Positions 46,227-54,858 of a stretch of 64,000 bases of DNA are shown here, piece after piece (the stretch's first letter is position 1; every line of letters begins with the position of its first letter). The stretch is from assembly GCA_028280415.1 (NCBI GenBank), contig JANQLV010000023.1:248001-312000 (forward strand), written 5' to 3'. The stretch comes from Saprospiraceae bacterium. Lineage in GTDB: Bacteria; Bacteroidota; Bacteroidia; Chitinophagales; Saprospiraceae. Below the pieces are notes generated by a model, which saw only the letters and a program-made list of their open reading frames with translations, had not been told where the DNA came from and did no database searches. The translations under genes were made by a program, and so were the position numbers.

Positions 46227-47779
46227 AGACTATCATTATATCATCTATGTTTTTCCTTCTATTCTGGAACAATCTAAGGGCCCAAATAGAAATGGACAGC
46301 ATTGAATTAGTTAAACTATATAATGCTACAAATGGAGAAAACTGGAACAATCCCTGGGATTTGCAAACTCCTGTTAGTGACTGGTACGGGGTTGTTATTG
46401 ATGATGATAGAGTAAGATTCTTAAATTTAGGTGGAAACAATTTGGCAGGTTATATTCCGGATCTGAATTTAGATAAACTTTGGACATTAGGTTTATCAAA
46501 CAACCATCTAATAGACAGCATTCCTGATTTTACCTTTCTCAGCAATTTGAGAAATTTATTTTTAGATGCTAATGCCTTGACCGGTAACATCCCAGATTTT
46601 ACGTCAATGCCATTATTAAGAATATTCTATTGTTCAAATAATGAACTCCAGGGCAGCATCCCTTCTTTTTATAATTGCACTGAATTAAGTACGATTATAT
46701 GTGGCGATAATAATCTAACAGGAGAAATTCCTGAACTTGAACATCTGGGAGATTTATTTCTATACAACATAAATCAGAACCTGCTTTCCGGGGAGTTTCC
46801 CGACTCGCTTCCAAGCTCACTTGAAGTTTTGAATTGTTCCGATAATAATTTAACAGGTGAACTTCCCGACTTTCAACATACTCCCGATATTAAAGTCTTC
46901 GATTGTAACAATAATCAACTTTCAGGGGAAATCCCGGTTTATCAAAATCTTCTGAATTTTGAAATATTTAATTGTGAAAACAATAATTTGAGTGGAGAAA
47001 TTCCAGCATTCGAAAACCTTCCACTTTTAAATCGTTTTTTATGCTCGAACAACAACCTAAGCGGAGAAATGCCTGATCTTTTCGAGGTCCCTGCTTTGAG
47101 TTATTTTTATTGCGGCGGAAATCTCCTTTCGGGAACTATTCCGGACTATTCTTATCTTACGAATCTAAGTTCCTTGCATTGTCAGGACAATCAGCTCTCC
47201 GGAGTGATTCCCGATATTTCCGGATGGTTAAATCTCAAAACGCTTTTGGTTCAGAATAATGATTTACATGGAACGATTCCAACAGAAATCCCCCAGGATT
47301 TCCATCAGTTGAAATGTTCCGACAATAATATAAGTGGTTGCTTTCCAGACTACGTTTGCCAATTATGGATATTTGAAGCTGAGAATAATCCTTTGATGCC
47401 CTGGCTGGGAAATCATGACCTCTTTTGTTTAGGAGAAGCTCAATTGGGAGCGCCATGCGATGATAATAATGTCGAGACAATAAATGACTCAATTAATGAA
47501 GACTGCGAATGCAATGATATTCCACTTTTCTCAGATACACAACAAATCCAAAACTCAATCTCCATTTCACCAAATCCGGTTGACAATGAGTTGCAAATAA
47601 ATGGTGATTTATCTTCTGATTTTATCGTACGAATATCGGATATCAATGGTAAAACTATATTTCAAAAAGTCAATACTAAATTTATAGATCTATCAAATTT
47701 AACACCGGGCATATATTTGGCGACTATAATTCTTGAAAATGAGCGTGTGAATATCACTCAAAAATTTATTGTACACTGA
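46223..47779 (+). CDS. Secreted leucine-rich-repeat protein with T9SS sorting domain
   Basis: This 518-residue protein has a signal peptide (MKTIIISSMFFLLFWNNLRAQ) that fixes the ATG at 46223. Residues of about 75-395 form about 13 irregular LRRs of the plant-type consensus (NNLTGEIPELEHL, NNLSGEIPAFENL). A type-A T9SS domain (about 445-518, ISPNPVDNELQIN) ends it. Its start overlaps the hydrolase stop by 4 bases (ATGA), so translation may be coupled. LRRs of this type bind proteins; its ligand is unknown. Confidence 0.9.
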   Translation: MKTIIISSMFFLLFWNNLRAQIEMDSIELVKLYNATNGENWNNPWDLQTPVSDWYGVVIDDDRVRFLNLGGNNLAGYIPDLNLDKLWTLGLSNNHLIDSIPDFTFLSNLRNLFLDANALTGNIPDFTSMPLLRIFYCSNNELQGSIPSFYNCTELSTIICGDNNLTGEIPELEHLGDLFLYNINQNLLSGEFPDSLPSSLEVLNCSDNNLTGELPDFQHTPDIKVFDCNNNQLSGEIPVYQNLLNFEIFNCENNNLSGEIPAFENLPLLNRFLCSNNNLSGEMPDLFEVPALSYFYCGGNLLSGTIPDYSYLTNLSSLHCQDNQLSGVIPDISGWLNLKTLLVQNNDLHGTIPTEIPQDFHQLKCSDNNISGCFPDYVCQLWIFEAENNPLMPWLGNHDLFCLGEAQLGAPCDDNNVETINDSINEDCECNDIPLFSDTQQIQNSISISPNPVDNELQINGDLSSDFIVRISDINGKTIFQKVNTKFIDLSNLTPGIYLATIILENERVNITQKFIVH

Positions 47780-47852
47780 GAAAAAATATAATCTGCGACT
47801 AGAGCCGTTTTGTACGAGACTTTCTTTCTAATTAGGAAAAGACAAATAAATA

Positions 47853-48546
47853 ATGAAAACAATCCGAATTATCACAATCGCTTTTTTACTACCTTTTTTA
47901 TGCTATAGCCAAAATAAATTTTCAGCTGGAATTAATGCTAATTCCGGAATCAGTTTTTTGCAAATAAAAGAGTCTCAGGCGGCTAGTGGTATCAATGAAA
48001 AAGGAGGACTCAGATTTGGATATTCAGTTGGAGTCCAAGTCCAATATAAATTAAGTGAAAAAACATTTTTAAGAAGTGGAGTAAATTATCAGAGCAGTAG
48101 TAATCGTCATAAAATAGAAGGATTGAGGTTTGGAACAGATATAATAAATGGAACGGAATCGAGTATACAAAATGACATTGCAATTTCGTCAATTGGAATT
48201 CCCTCTAGATTTTGGCTATCTAATCGAATCAAAAAATGAAAAAATAAATTATCTGTTTGGTTTTGGAGGTATAATCAACCTGAACTTAGAAACAACAACA
48301 AAAGCAAAAATTCTGCATGAACAAACTGATGATGAAAATTTAACTCAAGCCGAAAATGAAGTGGATGAATCCATTTATTCGATTGGGATATTTGGTGGAG
48401 TAGAGCTGCAACTAAATGATAAAATAATTTTGGGAATCGAACCAAATCTAAGGTTTACTCCAAATAAATTTACTTTGTATTTGTATGAATCTGAAGCAAG
48501 AACAGCGATTGAAACGGGAATAACTGTGAGAATCAGAATAAAATAA
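47853..48546 (+). pseudogene. Outer-membrane beta-barrel protein gene with a frameshift
   Basis: The first frame (47853-48239) begins MKTIRIITIAFLLPFLCYSQ, a signal peptide, and encodes a PorT/OmpW-like barrel start through SSIGIP. It then hits a stop. The second frame continues the same barrel from about 48201 (PLDFGYLIESKNEK through INLNLETTTK) to 48546. Joining the frames at CCCT near 48201-48205, by skipping one base, gives a continuous protein of about 230 residues. The gene therefore carries a one-base insertion or is a sequencing error. A short ORF starting at 48148 is the remnant of the second half. Function is unknown; the size and strand pattern suggest a small porin or sensor barrel. 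Confidence 0.75.
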
Positions 48547-48578
48547 AAAAGAAAACCAGACCGAATAATGCACATAAA

Positions 48579-49379
48579 ATGAATATTTTTTTAACCATAC
48601 TAGCTATCCTACCGGGACTTATAATTATTTATCTGATTTACCGGTTTGATAAATATGAAAAAGAAGCGACCTTGCCTTTAAGCATCTGTTTTGGTCTGGG
48701 TATTGCCATTGCTTTTCCGGCATTATGGATAGAGCAATGGTACGATTCTATGGGCATCGACGAACACGGTGGCTTTTGGACTTTAATAGTTCTGTGTTTT
48801 ATTTCCATAGCACTTACCGAAGAGTTGGTTAAATTTATCGCTCTGATTGCCTATCCTTTTCAGAAAAAATTTTTCAACGAGCCTCTTGACGGGATTATTT
48901 ATACCGTAATGATCGGAATGGGTTTTGCAACAATTGAGAATATTTTCTATTCGCTTCGCTTCGATACAGGTACTATCCTGGTAAGGGCATTTACAGCTGT
49001 ACCTGCACACGCTGTCTTCGCTATTATGATGGGTTATTTTGCAGGATTGGCAAAGTTTAATAAAAAGAAAAAGATATTATTCCTTTTTTACAGTCTTGGT
49101 CTGGCCGTTATAGTACATGGCGTTTATGATTTTTTCATTTTACAAAAATATTATGACTGGTTAATGCTATTCGCAACCATCACTTTAGTAACCAGTGGTA
49201 TTTTTGCTTATCGCCTGATAAAAATGCATCAACAGATTTCTCCTTTTAAAGATAAATTAGAACAAGCAGATTCAGAAATTCCAGTGACAGCGTCTTCGAC
49301 AGAAAAAATCAAAACCATTCCAAAAACAGATAATGAAATAATGGATTCAATCATTTCGGATTTGCAGGAAGAAGAATGA
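48579..49379 (+). CDS. PrsW-family intramembrane metalloprotease
   Basis: This 266-residue protein has seven or eight membrane segments. The PrsW metal site is visible: Glu-Glu in LTEELVKF, the ENIFYS motif, and histidines in PAHAVFAIMMGYFAG and VHGVYDFF. PrsW cuts anti-sigma factors within or beside the membrane in Bacillus; the substrate here is unknown. The hydrophilic tail (about 220-266) is acidic. It lies 32 bp after the frameshifted barrel gene. Confidence 0.92.
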   Translation: MNIFLTILAILPGLIIIYLIYRFDKYEKEATLPLSICFGLGIAIAFPALWIEQWYDSMGIDEHGGFWTLIVLCFISIALTEELVKFIALIAYPFQKKFFNEPLDGIIYTVMIGMGFATIENIFYSLRFDTGTILVRAFTAVPAHAVFAIMMGYFAGLAKFNKKKKILFLFYSLGLAVIVHGVYDFFILQKYYDWLMLFATITLVTSGIFAYRLIKMHQQISPFKDKLEQADSEIPVTASSTEKIKTIPKTDNEIMDSIISDLQEEE

Positions 49380-49428
49380 ATAAGAGCGAGTATAGTTTTA
49401 TAATAAGTGGTATTCCAATTTTATTTCT

Positions 49429-49767
49429 CTATTGCAACTTTTCATTACCAGCATGACGGTCTTTGTCCCTTTTCGTTTTTTTATCCAGGTTTTTCTTTAG
49501 CGCTTCCGCCAGATCGATTCCGGTTTGATTCGCCAAACAGATCAATACGAATAACACATCCGCCATCTCTTCTGCCAGATCACTTTTTGCTGAAAGTTCT
49601 TTTTCTTTCGTTTTAAAAGATTGTTCTCCATAAATACGAGCCATCAACCGGGCTACTTCTCCAACTTCTTCCGTAAGGATTGCAGTATTGGTCAGTTCGT
49701 TAAAATAACGAATACCAATTGTATTAATCCATTCATCAACAACCTGCTGCGCTTCTTGTATTGTCAT
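49429..49767 (-). CDS. MazG-like nucleotide pyrophosphohydrolase
   Basis: This 112-residue enzyme has the MazG metal-binding pattern, EEVGEVARLM and EEMADVLFVLICLAN. It should hydrolyse nucleoside triphosphates, probably (d)NTP house-cleaning. It is fused to nothing, unlike full-length two-domain MazG. Its start overlaps the dtd stop by one base (TAATG), so the two form an operon with coupled translation. Confidence 0.92.
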   Translation of the reverse strand: MTIQEAQQVVDEWINTIGIRYFNELTNTAILTEEVGEVARLMARIYGEQSFKTKEKELSAKSDLAEEMADVLFVLICLANQTGIDLAEALKKNLDKKTKRDKDRHAGNEKLQ

Positions 49768-50219
49768 TATTCTTTGTTTTTTGAATCCATAATAATAGTA
49801 ACGGGCCCATCATTCAGTAGTTCAACTTTCATATATGCTCCAAATTCACCAGTCCCGACTTCCAGCCCGGAAATCAATTTAAGGTATTCAACGAATTGTT
49901 CGTACATAGGGATAGCAAAATCGGGTTTTGCTGCTTTTATATAAGAAGGTCGATTCCCTTTTTTAGTACTGGCATGCAAGGTAAACTGGCTAATTACCAA
50001 AAATGCCCCTCCGACATCCTGAATAGATAGATTCATCAAGCCCTGTTCATCTCCAAAAATCCGGAGCTTGTTTATTTTATTACAAAGCCATTCAATATCT
50101 TCCTGAGTATCGGCATTTTCAATCCCCAATAGGATCAACAAACCGGAATCGATTTTTGATTTTATATTTCCATTAATTGTAACCGAAGCATGTTTAACTC
50201 TTTGAATTACTACGCGCAT
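49767..50219 (-). CDS. dtd: D-aminoacyl-tRNA deacylase
   Basis: This 150-residue homodimer removes D-amino acids (and glycine from tRNA-Ala) from tRNA. Signature motifs are MRVVIQRVKHASVTI, SQFTLHASTKKGNRPSY and NDGPVTIIMDS. The reading frame extends 16 codons upstream, but the MRVVIQRV start at 50219 matches the family. It is upstream of mazG in a two-gene operon. Confidence 0.95.
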   Translation of the reverse strand: MRVVIQRVKHASVTINGNIKSKIDSGLLILLGIENADTQEDIEWLCNKINKLRIFGDEQGLMNLSIQDVGGAFLVISQFTLHASTKKGNRPSYIKAAKPDFAIPMYEQFVEYLKLISGLEVGTGEFGAYMKVELLNDGPVTIIMDSKNKE

Positions 50220-50541
50220 ATTTTTTATTAATCTTTGATATCGGGATTTATGATAGCTTACCCACAAGTCTATCTTTTTTATTCTTTTGAAAAGTCAAAG
50301 ATAAATTTATTCTCAATTTCTTTTTTGATCCAATTCGTTATGTTTTCGGCGCCAGCCGGAACTCAAGATAATCAGACTCAGAAATCGCCAGTCCCCCTAA
50401 CCGTAAAAAATATAACTCCCTATAATCGTAAAAACATTTCTATAAGTATAGGCCAAACGGTTATTTATCCACCAATACACTGGAAAGAAAGAAGAATTGA
50501 AAACTGATAGAATTGAAAATCATGGAGGCCGATACACTATC
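50220..50541. other. 322-bp intergenic region
   Basis: This is the upstream region of dtd. A 90-codon frame (50235-50507, + strand) has no recognisable features and overlaps the dtd promoter, so it is not called. No repeat or RNA gene is evident. Confidence 0.5.
50296..50303 (-). promoter_or_regulatory. Possible -7 promoter element for the dtd-mazG operon
   Basis: TATCTTTG on the minus strand matches TAnnTTTG about 77 bases upstream of dtd. The spacing of a -33 element could not be confirmed. Confidence 0.35.
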
Positions 50542-51201
50542 TTACTTTATAATATGGTGTAGGCTACCATCATTTTTTTTTATAGAGTCTACTTCTGGAG
50601 AGATTTTATAAAACTGATAAACATCATCAGCATCTTTATGATCAACAATACTCTGCACTTTTGATAAAGGAATTTCCGAAAGCCATTCCTTTTGTTTTTC
50701 CTTATTATGAATGATAACAGGCATTCGGGGTACAATCTGCTTTAAAGGGCCGGTCGTCGGTTTTGTAATGATCGAAAAACTTTTGATGGCATAATCTCCT
50801 TTGTACCATACATCCCAGATACCGGCTAATAACATCAAATTTTCATTTTGCAAGGTCACTCTATACGGCACTTCTTGTAGTCCTTCTTTTTTCCAGCAAT
50901 AAAAACTATCAGCTAAAATCAAACAACGACGGGACCGGATGGGTATCCGGAAAGAGGGACTGACTGCAATTCCTTCTTTTCGGGCATTGATCAAACGACC
51001 TTCATTTTTCCCATCTCTCGAATGGGCAGGTATTAATCCCCAGGTAATATATTGCATCCTTTGTGGAGATTCATTAAGCAAAACATAGGCATGATGAGTC
51101 GGTGCAATGTTATAACTCCACCGTATATTATTAGCTACCCGTATATCCAGCTGCTCTTCGAGTGCCTTCTCCGTAGATTTGAATGAAAATCGCTTGCACA
51201 T
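50542..51201 (-). CDS. SRAP (HMCES/YedK-like) protein with altered active-site residues
   Basis: This 219-residue protein belongs to the SRAP family, which forms covalent links to abasic sites in single-stranded DNA through Cys2. Cys2 (MCKRFS), the Asn of LINARKEG and WGLIP are kept. Two other conserved active-site positions differ: the usual FYEW motif is FYCW (loss of the glutamate) and the usual H-x-RMP is VPRMPVI (loss of the histidine). It might form a stable crosslink but not reverse it, or act non-catalytically. It is upstream of the putative origin region on the left. Confidence 0.88.
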   Translation of the reverse strand: MCKRFSFKSTEKALEEQLDIRVANNIRWSYNIAPTHHAYVLLNESPQRMQYITWGLIPAHSRDGKNEGRLINARKEGIAVSPSFRIPIRSRRCLILADSFYCWKKEGLQEVPYRVTLQNENLMLLAGIWDVWYKGDYAIKSFSIITKPTTGPLKQIVPRMPVIIHNKEKQKEWLSEIPLSKVQSIVDHKDADDVYQFYKISPEVDSIKKNDGSLHHIIK

Positions 51202-51348
51202 GTAGTTATCTCATTATTAGTATGCTTGAATTCCCTTTTCCTAAATTTAAGCATTTTCAACAGGAAATCATTATCAACACCGGTTTTTTGAGCTATTTAT
51301 AAATACTTCATTTACAATGCATTACAAAATGAAGATTTCAACAAAAAT

Positions 51349-51357
51349 TGTGGATAA
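51349..51357 (-). promoter_or_regulatory. Perfect DnaA box
   Basis: TGTGGATAA is the complement of the consensus TTATCCACA. It lies in the intergenic stretch, followed by TGTGGAAAT (two mismatches). Confidence 0.5.
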
Positions 51358-51774
51358 AAATGTGGAAATCACAGGAAGTTTTAAACAGTTACTAATAATT
51401 TACAAAATTGATATATGTGATAGTTTTATAAAGAACAGTATTTGTTGAATTCCACAAGTATTATAGACATCGATTCACAAGTTTTTAAATTAACAGGAAG
51501 GAAAAGTTACAAATAGAATGACTTACCAACGAGATGTGAGTAACGTTGTATAAATCTGATTTTCAAAAGTTTACATTGTTGAATAGATGTTAGTATTGCT
51601 TTACAAAATATTAACTTTGAATTTACATAAAGAATGTTTCATTTTTTATCTACAAATTAACAGTACTGATGATGATAGGGCTTTTAAAAAAAATTATAAT
51701 AAAAATTATTAGTAGGATGTCAGCAATGTGGAGAAAGATTACAATACCTTTACTTTCCAAATAGAGATGAAGCT

Positions 51775-51782
51775 TAACTTTG
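51775..51782 (+). promoter_or_regulatory. Possible -7 promoter element for heme A synthase
   Basis: TAACTTTG matches TAnnTTTG 50 bases before the ATG at 51833. No good -33 element is visible at the expected spacing. Confidence 0.35.
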
Positions 51783-51832
51783 CTCGACTTTGAATGTTAG
51801 ATAGTTAATCTTGGTAAGATTATATTCTATAC

Positions 51833-52948
51833 ATGACAAAAGATGAAAAGTTTTCTATGCAAGCATTATTTATTCCTCATGATATGATTGGCAGAATGGT
51901 CAAGAACTGGTTGATTCTTGGACTGGTGATGATTTTCTTTCAAGTAGTAATAGGAGGGATTACCCGGCTGACGGAGTCTGGCCTTTCTATAACGGAGTGG
52001 GATATTGTCTGGGGAACTTTGCCACCAATGAGCGAAACAGCCTGGGAAGAAGCATTTGATTTGTATAAAGCGACTCCCCAGTATCAAAAGTTGAATCAGG
52101 GGATGGAGATGGGCTCTATTTTTCAGGCCGAGACGTTTAAGTTCATTTATTTCTGGGAGTATATTCATCGTTTATGGGCTCGTTTGATGGGCTTTGTATT
52201 CATGATTCCTTTTTTATTCTTTTTGCTGACCAGACGCTTTTCCAGAAAGCTTTTCCTGCAATTGATTGTGGTTTTCCTTTTAGCAGCTTTTGTCGCTTCT
52301 CTGGGGTGGATTATGGTTGCTAGTGGATTAATTAACAGACCATGGGTGAATGCTTATAAATTGACATTGCATTTATCTGCCGCTTTTATTTTGTATGGCT
52401 ATTTACTCTGGTCAACTTATGGAGTGATTTTTTCAAAAACTAAAGTTATCCACAATTCTATGTTGAAAAGGTGGGGAATTGTACTTACCTGTGTACTTGC
52501 ACTTCAAATTATTTTAGGTGGAATCATGTCTGGGATGAAGGCCGGCTTATCCTATCCAACCTGGCCGGATATGAATGGTGAATTTATACCCTCACTAATT
52601 TTTGACAGTGCCGAGTGGAATGTGGAAAACTTTGTTGATTACGACAAAAACGGCTTTATGCCAACACTTATTCAAGTATTGCACCGTAGTACAGCTTATT
52701 TGTTGATAATCATTGGTTTATGGTATTTCTTTAAAGCGAAAAAATCAAGGATTACCGGATTATTGAACAAGGGTTTAAATATGTGGATAACTATGTTAGT
52801 AATCCAAATTATCCTCGGTATTATCACTGTAATTAATTGTCGGGGAAGTATTCCGGTTGATTGGGGAGTATTTCATCAGGCAGGGGCATTATTGTTATTG
52901 ACTGCAATGTTGTTTGTTAATTATTTAACTGTGAAAAGCACTAATTAA
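51833..52948 (+). CDS. Heme A synthase (COX15/CtaA family)
   Basis: This 371-residue integral membrane enzyme hydroxylates the C8 methyl of heme O to give heme A, used by aa3-type oxidases. Eight membrane helices carry the conserved histidines in WEYIHRLWARLMGF, YKLTLHLSAAF, LHRSTAYLL and FHQAGALLLL. Type-2 (Cox15-like) length and the loop motif TRLTESGLSITEWDIVWG fit. Two perfect DnaA boxes lie inside the gene. The downstream cytochrome c peroxidase is on the opposite strand. Confidence 0.95.
   Translation: MTKDEKFSMQALFIPHDMIGRMVKNWLILGLVMIFFQVVIGGITRLTESGLSITEWDIVWGTLPPMSETAWEEAFDLYKATPQYQKLNQGMEMGSIFQAETFKFIYFWEYIHRLWARLMGFVFMIPFLFFLLTRRFSRKLFLQLIVVFLLAAFVASLGWIMVASGLINRPWVNAYKLTLHLSAAFILYGYLLWSTYGVIFSKTKVIHNSMLKRWGIVLTCVLALQIILGGIMSGMKAGLSYPTWPDMNGEFIPSLIFDSAEWNVENFVDYDKNGFMPTLIQVLHRSTAYLLIIIGLWYFFKAKKSRITGLLNKGLNMWITMLVIQIILGIITVINCRGSIPVDWGVFHQAGALLLLTAMLFVNYLTVKSTN
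52446..52454 (+). promoter_or_regulatory. Perfect DnaA box inside the heme A synthase gene
   Basis: TTATCCACA occurs in coding sequence. It is one of four perfect boxes within 1.63 kb. A fifth, at 25522 inside a kinase gene, is isolated and probably chance. Confidence 0.4.
52792..52800 (-). promoter_or_regulatory. Perfect DnaA box inside the heme A synthase gene
   Basis: TGTGGATAA lies within the 3' part of the gene, 338 bases after the previous perfect box in the opposite orientation. Confidence 0.4.
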
Positions 52949-52952
52949 CAGC

Positions 52953-52973
52953 TGTGGAAAAGTATGTGGATAA
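52953..52973 (-). promoter_or_regulatory. Perfect DnaA box plus a near-match
   Basis: TGTGGATAA (52965-52973) is preceded by TGTGGAAAA (52953-52961, one mismatch). Both follow the heme A synthase stop codon directly. Two tandem boxes in the same orientation 12 bases apart resemble a DnaA-binding array. Confidence 0.5.
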
Positions 52974-53000
52974 TTGATGATAAATAATGGGATTTATCTA

Positions 53001-53032
53001 AAAAAGGAGCATCATTTAAAAAACGATACTCC
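53001..53032 (-). terminator. Terminator of the cytochrome c peroxidase gene
   Basis: On the minus strand GGAGTATCGTTT (complement of 53021-53032) pairs with AAATGATGCTCC (complement of 53006-53017), including two G-U pairs. TTTTTAG follows. On the plus strand two mismatches break the stem, so it is directional. Confidence 0.75.
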
Positions 53033-53062
53033 TCTCCCTAAGTTTGAATTAGCAAACCTTTA

Positions 53063-54289
53063 TTAAAAAGGGTCGCTCCACTTTTCATTCGTATAGATAT
53101 CGCTACCACTCAAGGTTTTGATAAAAGCAATGATAGCATCTTTTTCATCATCGGTCATATTTAGATTTTGTCCTCCGCCTCTGGCCAGTCTTGGATCCAG
53201 ATTATTATTACCGGCAGCCTGAATATCATTATAGTGATCCAGTACTTCTTCAAAAGTCATAAATGATCCGGTATGCATTAATGGCCCGTTAATCTCTCCA
53301 TTATTATCAAAGATATCTCTCAAAGATGGGGAGCGTGTATTGACCAGATCAGTGCTATTGTCAGCACTGTTGAGCGTTTCGATTACACCATTATTAAGTG
53401 AGTTAGGATCGATATCGAATTCGGGGGCTCGATGGCAACCCTGGCATCCAAGACCTCCACCAATCCTGTTACCTGTATTTCCTTGAAATTGAGAAGGTGC
53501 TGTAAATAGGTTTTTCCCCATATTCTCCTGCTGTGTAAAATTCGGGAATGCCTGGTTATTATTATTTACCATAGCTCTGCCCTGATCGTATTTACTATCG
53601 AAGGACTGGATACTTCGGATAAACTGAGCCATTGCATATTGCATTCTGGTTTCTGTAATCGCTGGATCACCAAAAGCGGCTTCGAATAATGTTTTATAAT
53701 AATCCTGAGTCGACAGTTTTTCAATTAGGTCGTCAATATTGGGATCTCCGTTTTGACCACTAAAACCCATTTCCACATGGTCCTGTATTGGCATAGTTGT
53801 TTGCTGTTCCAGGGTACTGGCTCGTTCATCCCAGAAAAAATTGGTCTCCGTACCAAAACGACTATTGATCAATCTCATTGCATGCCTTCCTGTTGTACCA
53901 TCTACTCCAAGACTGGCAACCGCCGGATCTCCAAAAGCGAACTCCTGCTGGTGACATGAAGCACAGGAGATGGTATTATCTACCGAAAGTTTTTTATCAT
54001 AAAAAAGTACCCTGCCAAGTGTTGCTCCGATATCGGTAATTGGATTTCCTGCAGTATTATCCTTATTGATATAATCGGGGATAGACTGATTGGCATAGTT
54101 AGGCAAATTGTTTAAATCTATTCGCCCATCGAATACCGTTTCCAAATCTGTAATTTCTGTTTCCGGATTGGGTTCTTCAATAGTTGGTTCTTCAATACTG
54201 CTGTCATCATCATTTTTACAAGATGAGAGTACTGTTAATCCTGAAAGTACTAAACAGACCATGAGATAATGCTTCATCTTTCTTATCAT
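53063..54289 (-). CDS. Di-heme cytochrome c peroxidase (MauG/CcpA family) lipoprotein
   Basis: This 408-residue exported enzyme has two heme c motifs, CASCH (about residue 106) and CQGCH (about residue 274), in the di-heme peroxidase family. It probably reduces hydrogen peroxide using periplasmic electrons, or oxidises other substrates (MauG type). The N-terminus MKHYLMVCLVLSGLTVLSSC has a lipobox ending at cysteine, followed by an acidic Ser/Glu-rich linker, so it is a lipoprotein. The start could be the upstream ATG (54289) or the ATG four codons in. Confidence 0.94.
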   Translation of the reverse strand: MIRKMKHYLMVCLVLSGLTVLSSCKNDDDSSIEEPTIEEPNPETEITDLETVFDGRIDLNNLPNYANQSIPDYINKDNTAGNPITDIGATLGRVLFYDKKLSVDNTISCASCHQQEFAFGDPAVASLGVDGTTGRHAMRLINSRFGTETNFFWDERASTLEQQTTMPIQDHVEMGFSGQNGDPNIDDLIEKLSTQDYYKTLFEAAFGDPAITETRMQYAMAQFIRSIQSFDSKYDQGRAMVNNNNQAFPNFTQQENMGKNLFTAPSQFQGNTGNRIGGGLGCQGCHRAPEFDIDPNSLNNGVIETLNSADNSTDLVNTRSPSLRDIFDNNGEINGPLMHTGSFMTFEEVLDHYNDIQAAGNNNLDPRLARGGGQNLNMTDDEKDAIIAFIKTLSGSDIYTNEKWSDPF

Positions 54290-54858
54290 TTTAATGAATA
54301 AATAGTAAAACTGCTATTCATATGTTTATCGATTGTTTGATGAATGAGATAACTGCTTAGACGATGAGGATTAGCCAATCCTTCGAGATTTGTAAGATTT
54401 TTTATATTGAATTTTATTGAATATTTAGGCTTGTAGCTTTTTATGATAAAAGGGTAGAATGGATAGAAGTATGAAATGTTTTGAAAAAATTGCCTTTTTG
54501 CCTGAAAACCGGGCTGAGAATAATGTCTGAAAAATCACGCTATAATAGAGCTAATTTGATTTTTTAAATAATTTATTTGATTTTAAAGTATTGATTATCA
54601 GTATTTTATATAGTTGTTTAAGCATTTTGTATTCATTGTTTAATAAAATTCAGGCTTTGTAAATTTTGTCCTTTCGGATAAAGGATCAGAAGCTAATATT
54701 ATGAGCTACTCAACAATAAAGTTACGGATAACGTGTTTTTATTGTTGTAATTTTTATAAGTTCTGAGATATTGAATTAGTTCTATTTTATAATATTGGTG
54801 TAAAGAAAGAAATATGTTAACTTTGCACTTACCTATTTTATAACTATTTCAAAAATTA
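54290..54858. other. 569-bp divergent intergenic region
   Basis: This is AT-rich sequence between the peroxidase gene and the alpha/beta hydrolase gene, and presumably holds both promoters. Only the hydrolase promoter is convincing (54794-54825). No ORF of note or RNA gene was seen. Because of its AT content and proximity to the DnaA-box cluster it could also belong to the origin region, but it has no perfect DnaA box. Confidence 0.45.
54794..54825 (+). promoter_or_regulatory. Bacteroidota-type promoter of the hydrolase gene
   Basis: ATTGG (54794-54798, -33 region) and TAACTTTG (54818-54825, -7) are separated by 19-20 bases. This matches TTTG-N19-TAnnTTTG with one weak -33 position. The start ATG is 33 bases after the -7 element. 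Confidence 0.55.

Larger units (their letters stand above)
51202..51832. other. Candidate replication-origin region rich in DnaA boxes
   Basis: This 631-bp AT-rich non-coding stretch carries one perfect DnaA box (TGTGGATAA, 51349-51357). One-mismatch boxes occur at 51271 (TTATCAACA), 51646 (TTATCTACA) and 51727 (TGTGGAGAA). An AT-only stretch near 51684-51710 could be the unwinding element. Three more perfect boxes lie just downstream (52446, 52792, 52965). It contains no ORF or tRNA. The assignment rests on box density, an apparent strand-bias change and nearby parS sites; gene synteny with known Bacteroidota origins was not checked. Confidence 0.5.

Noticed and set aside
50235-50507. 90-codon open frame on the plus strand
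   Set aside because: It overlaps the dtd start region, has no domain, and lacks a convincing start or neighbours.
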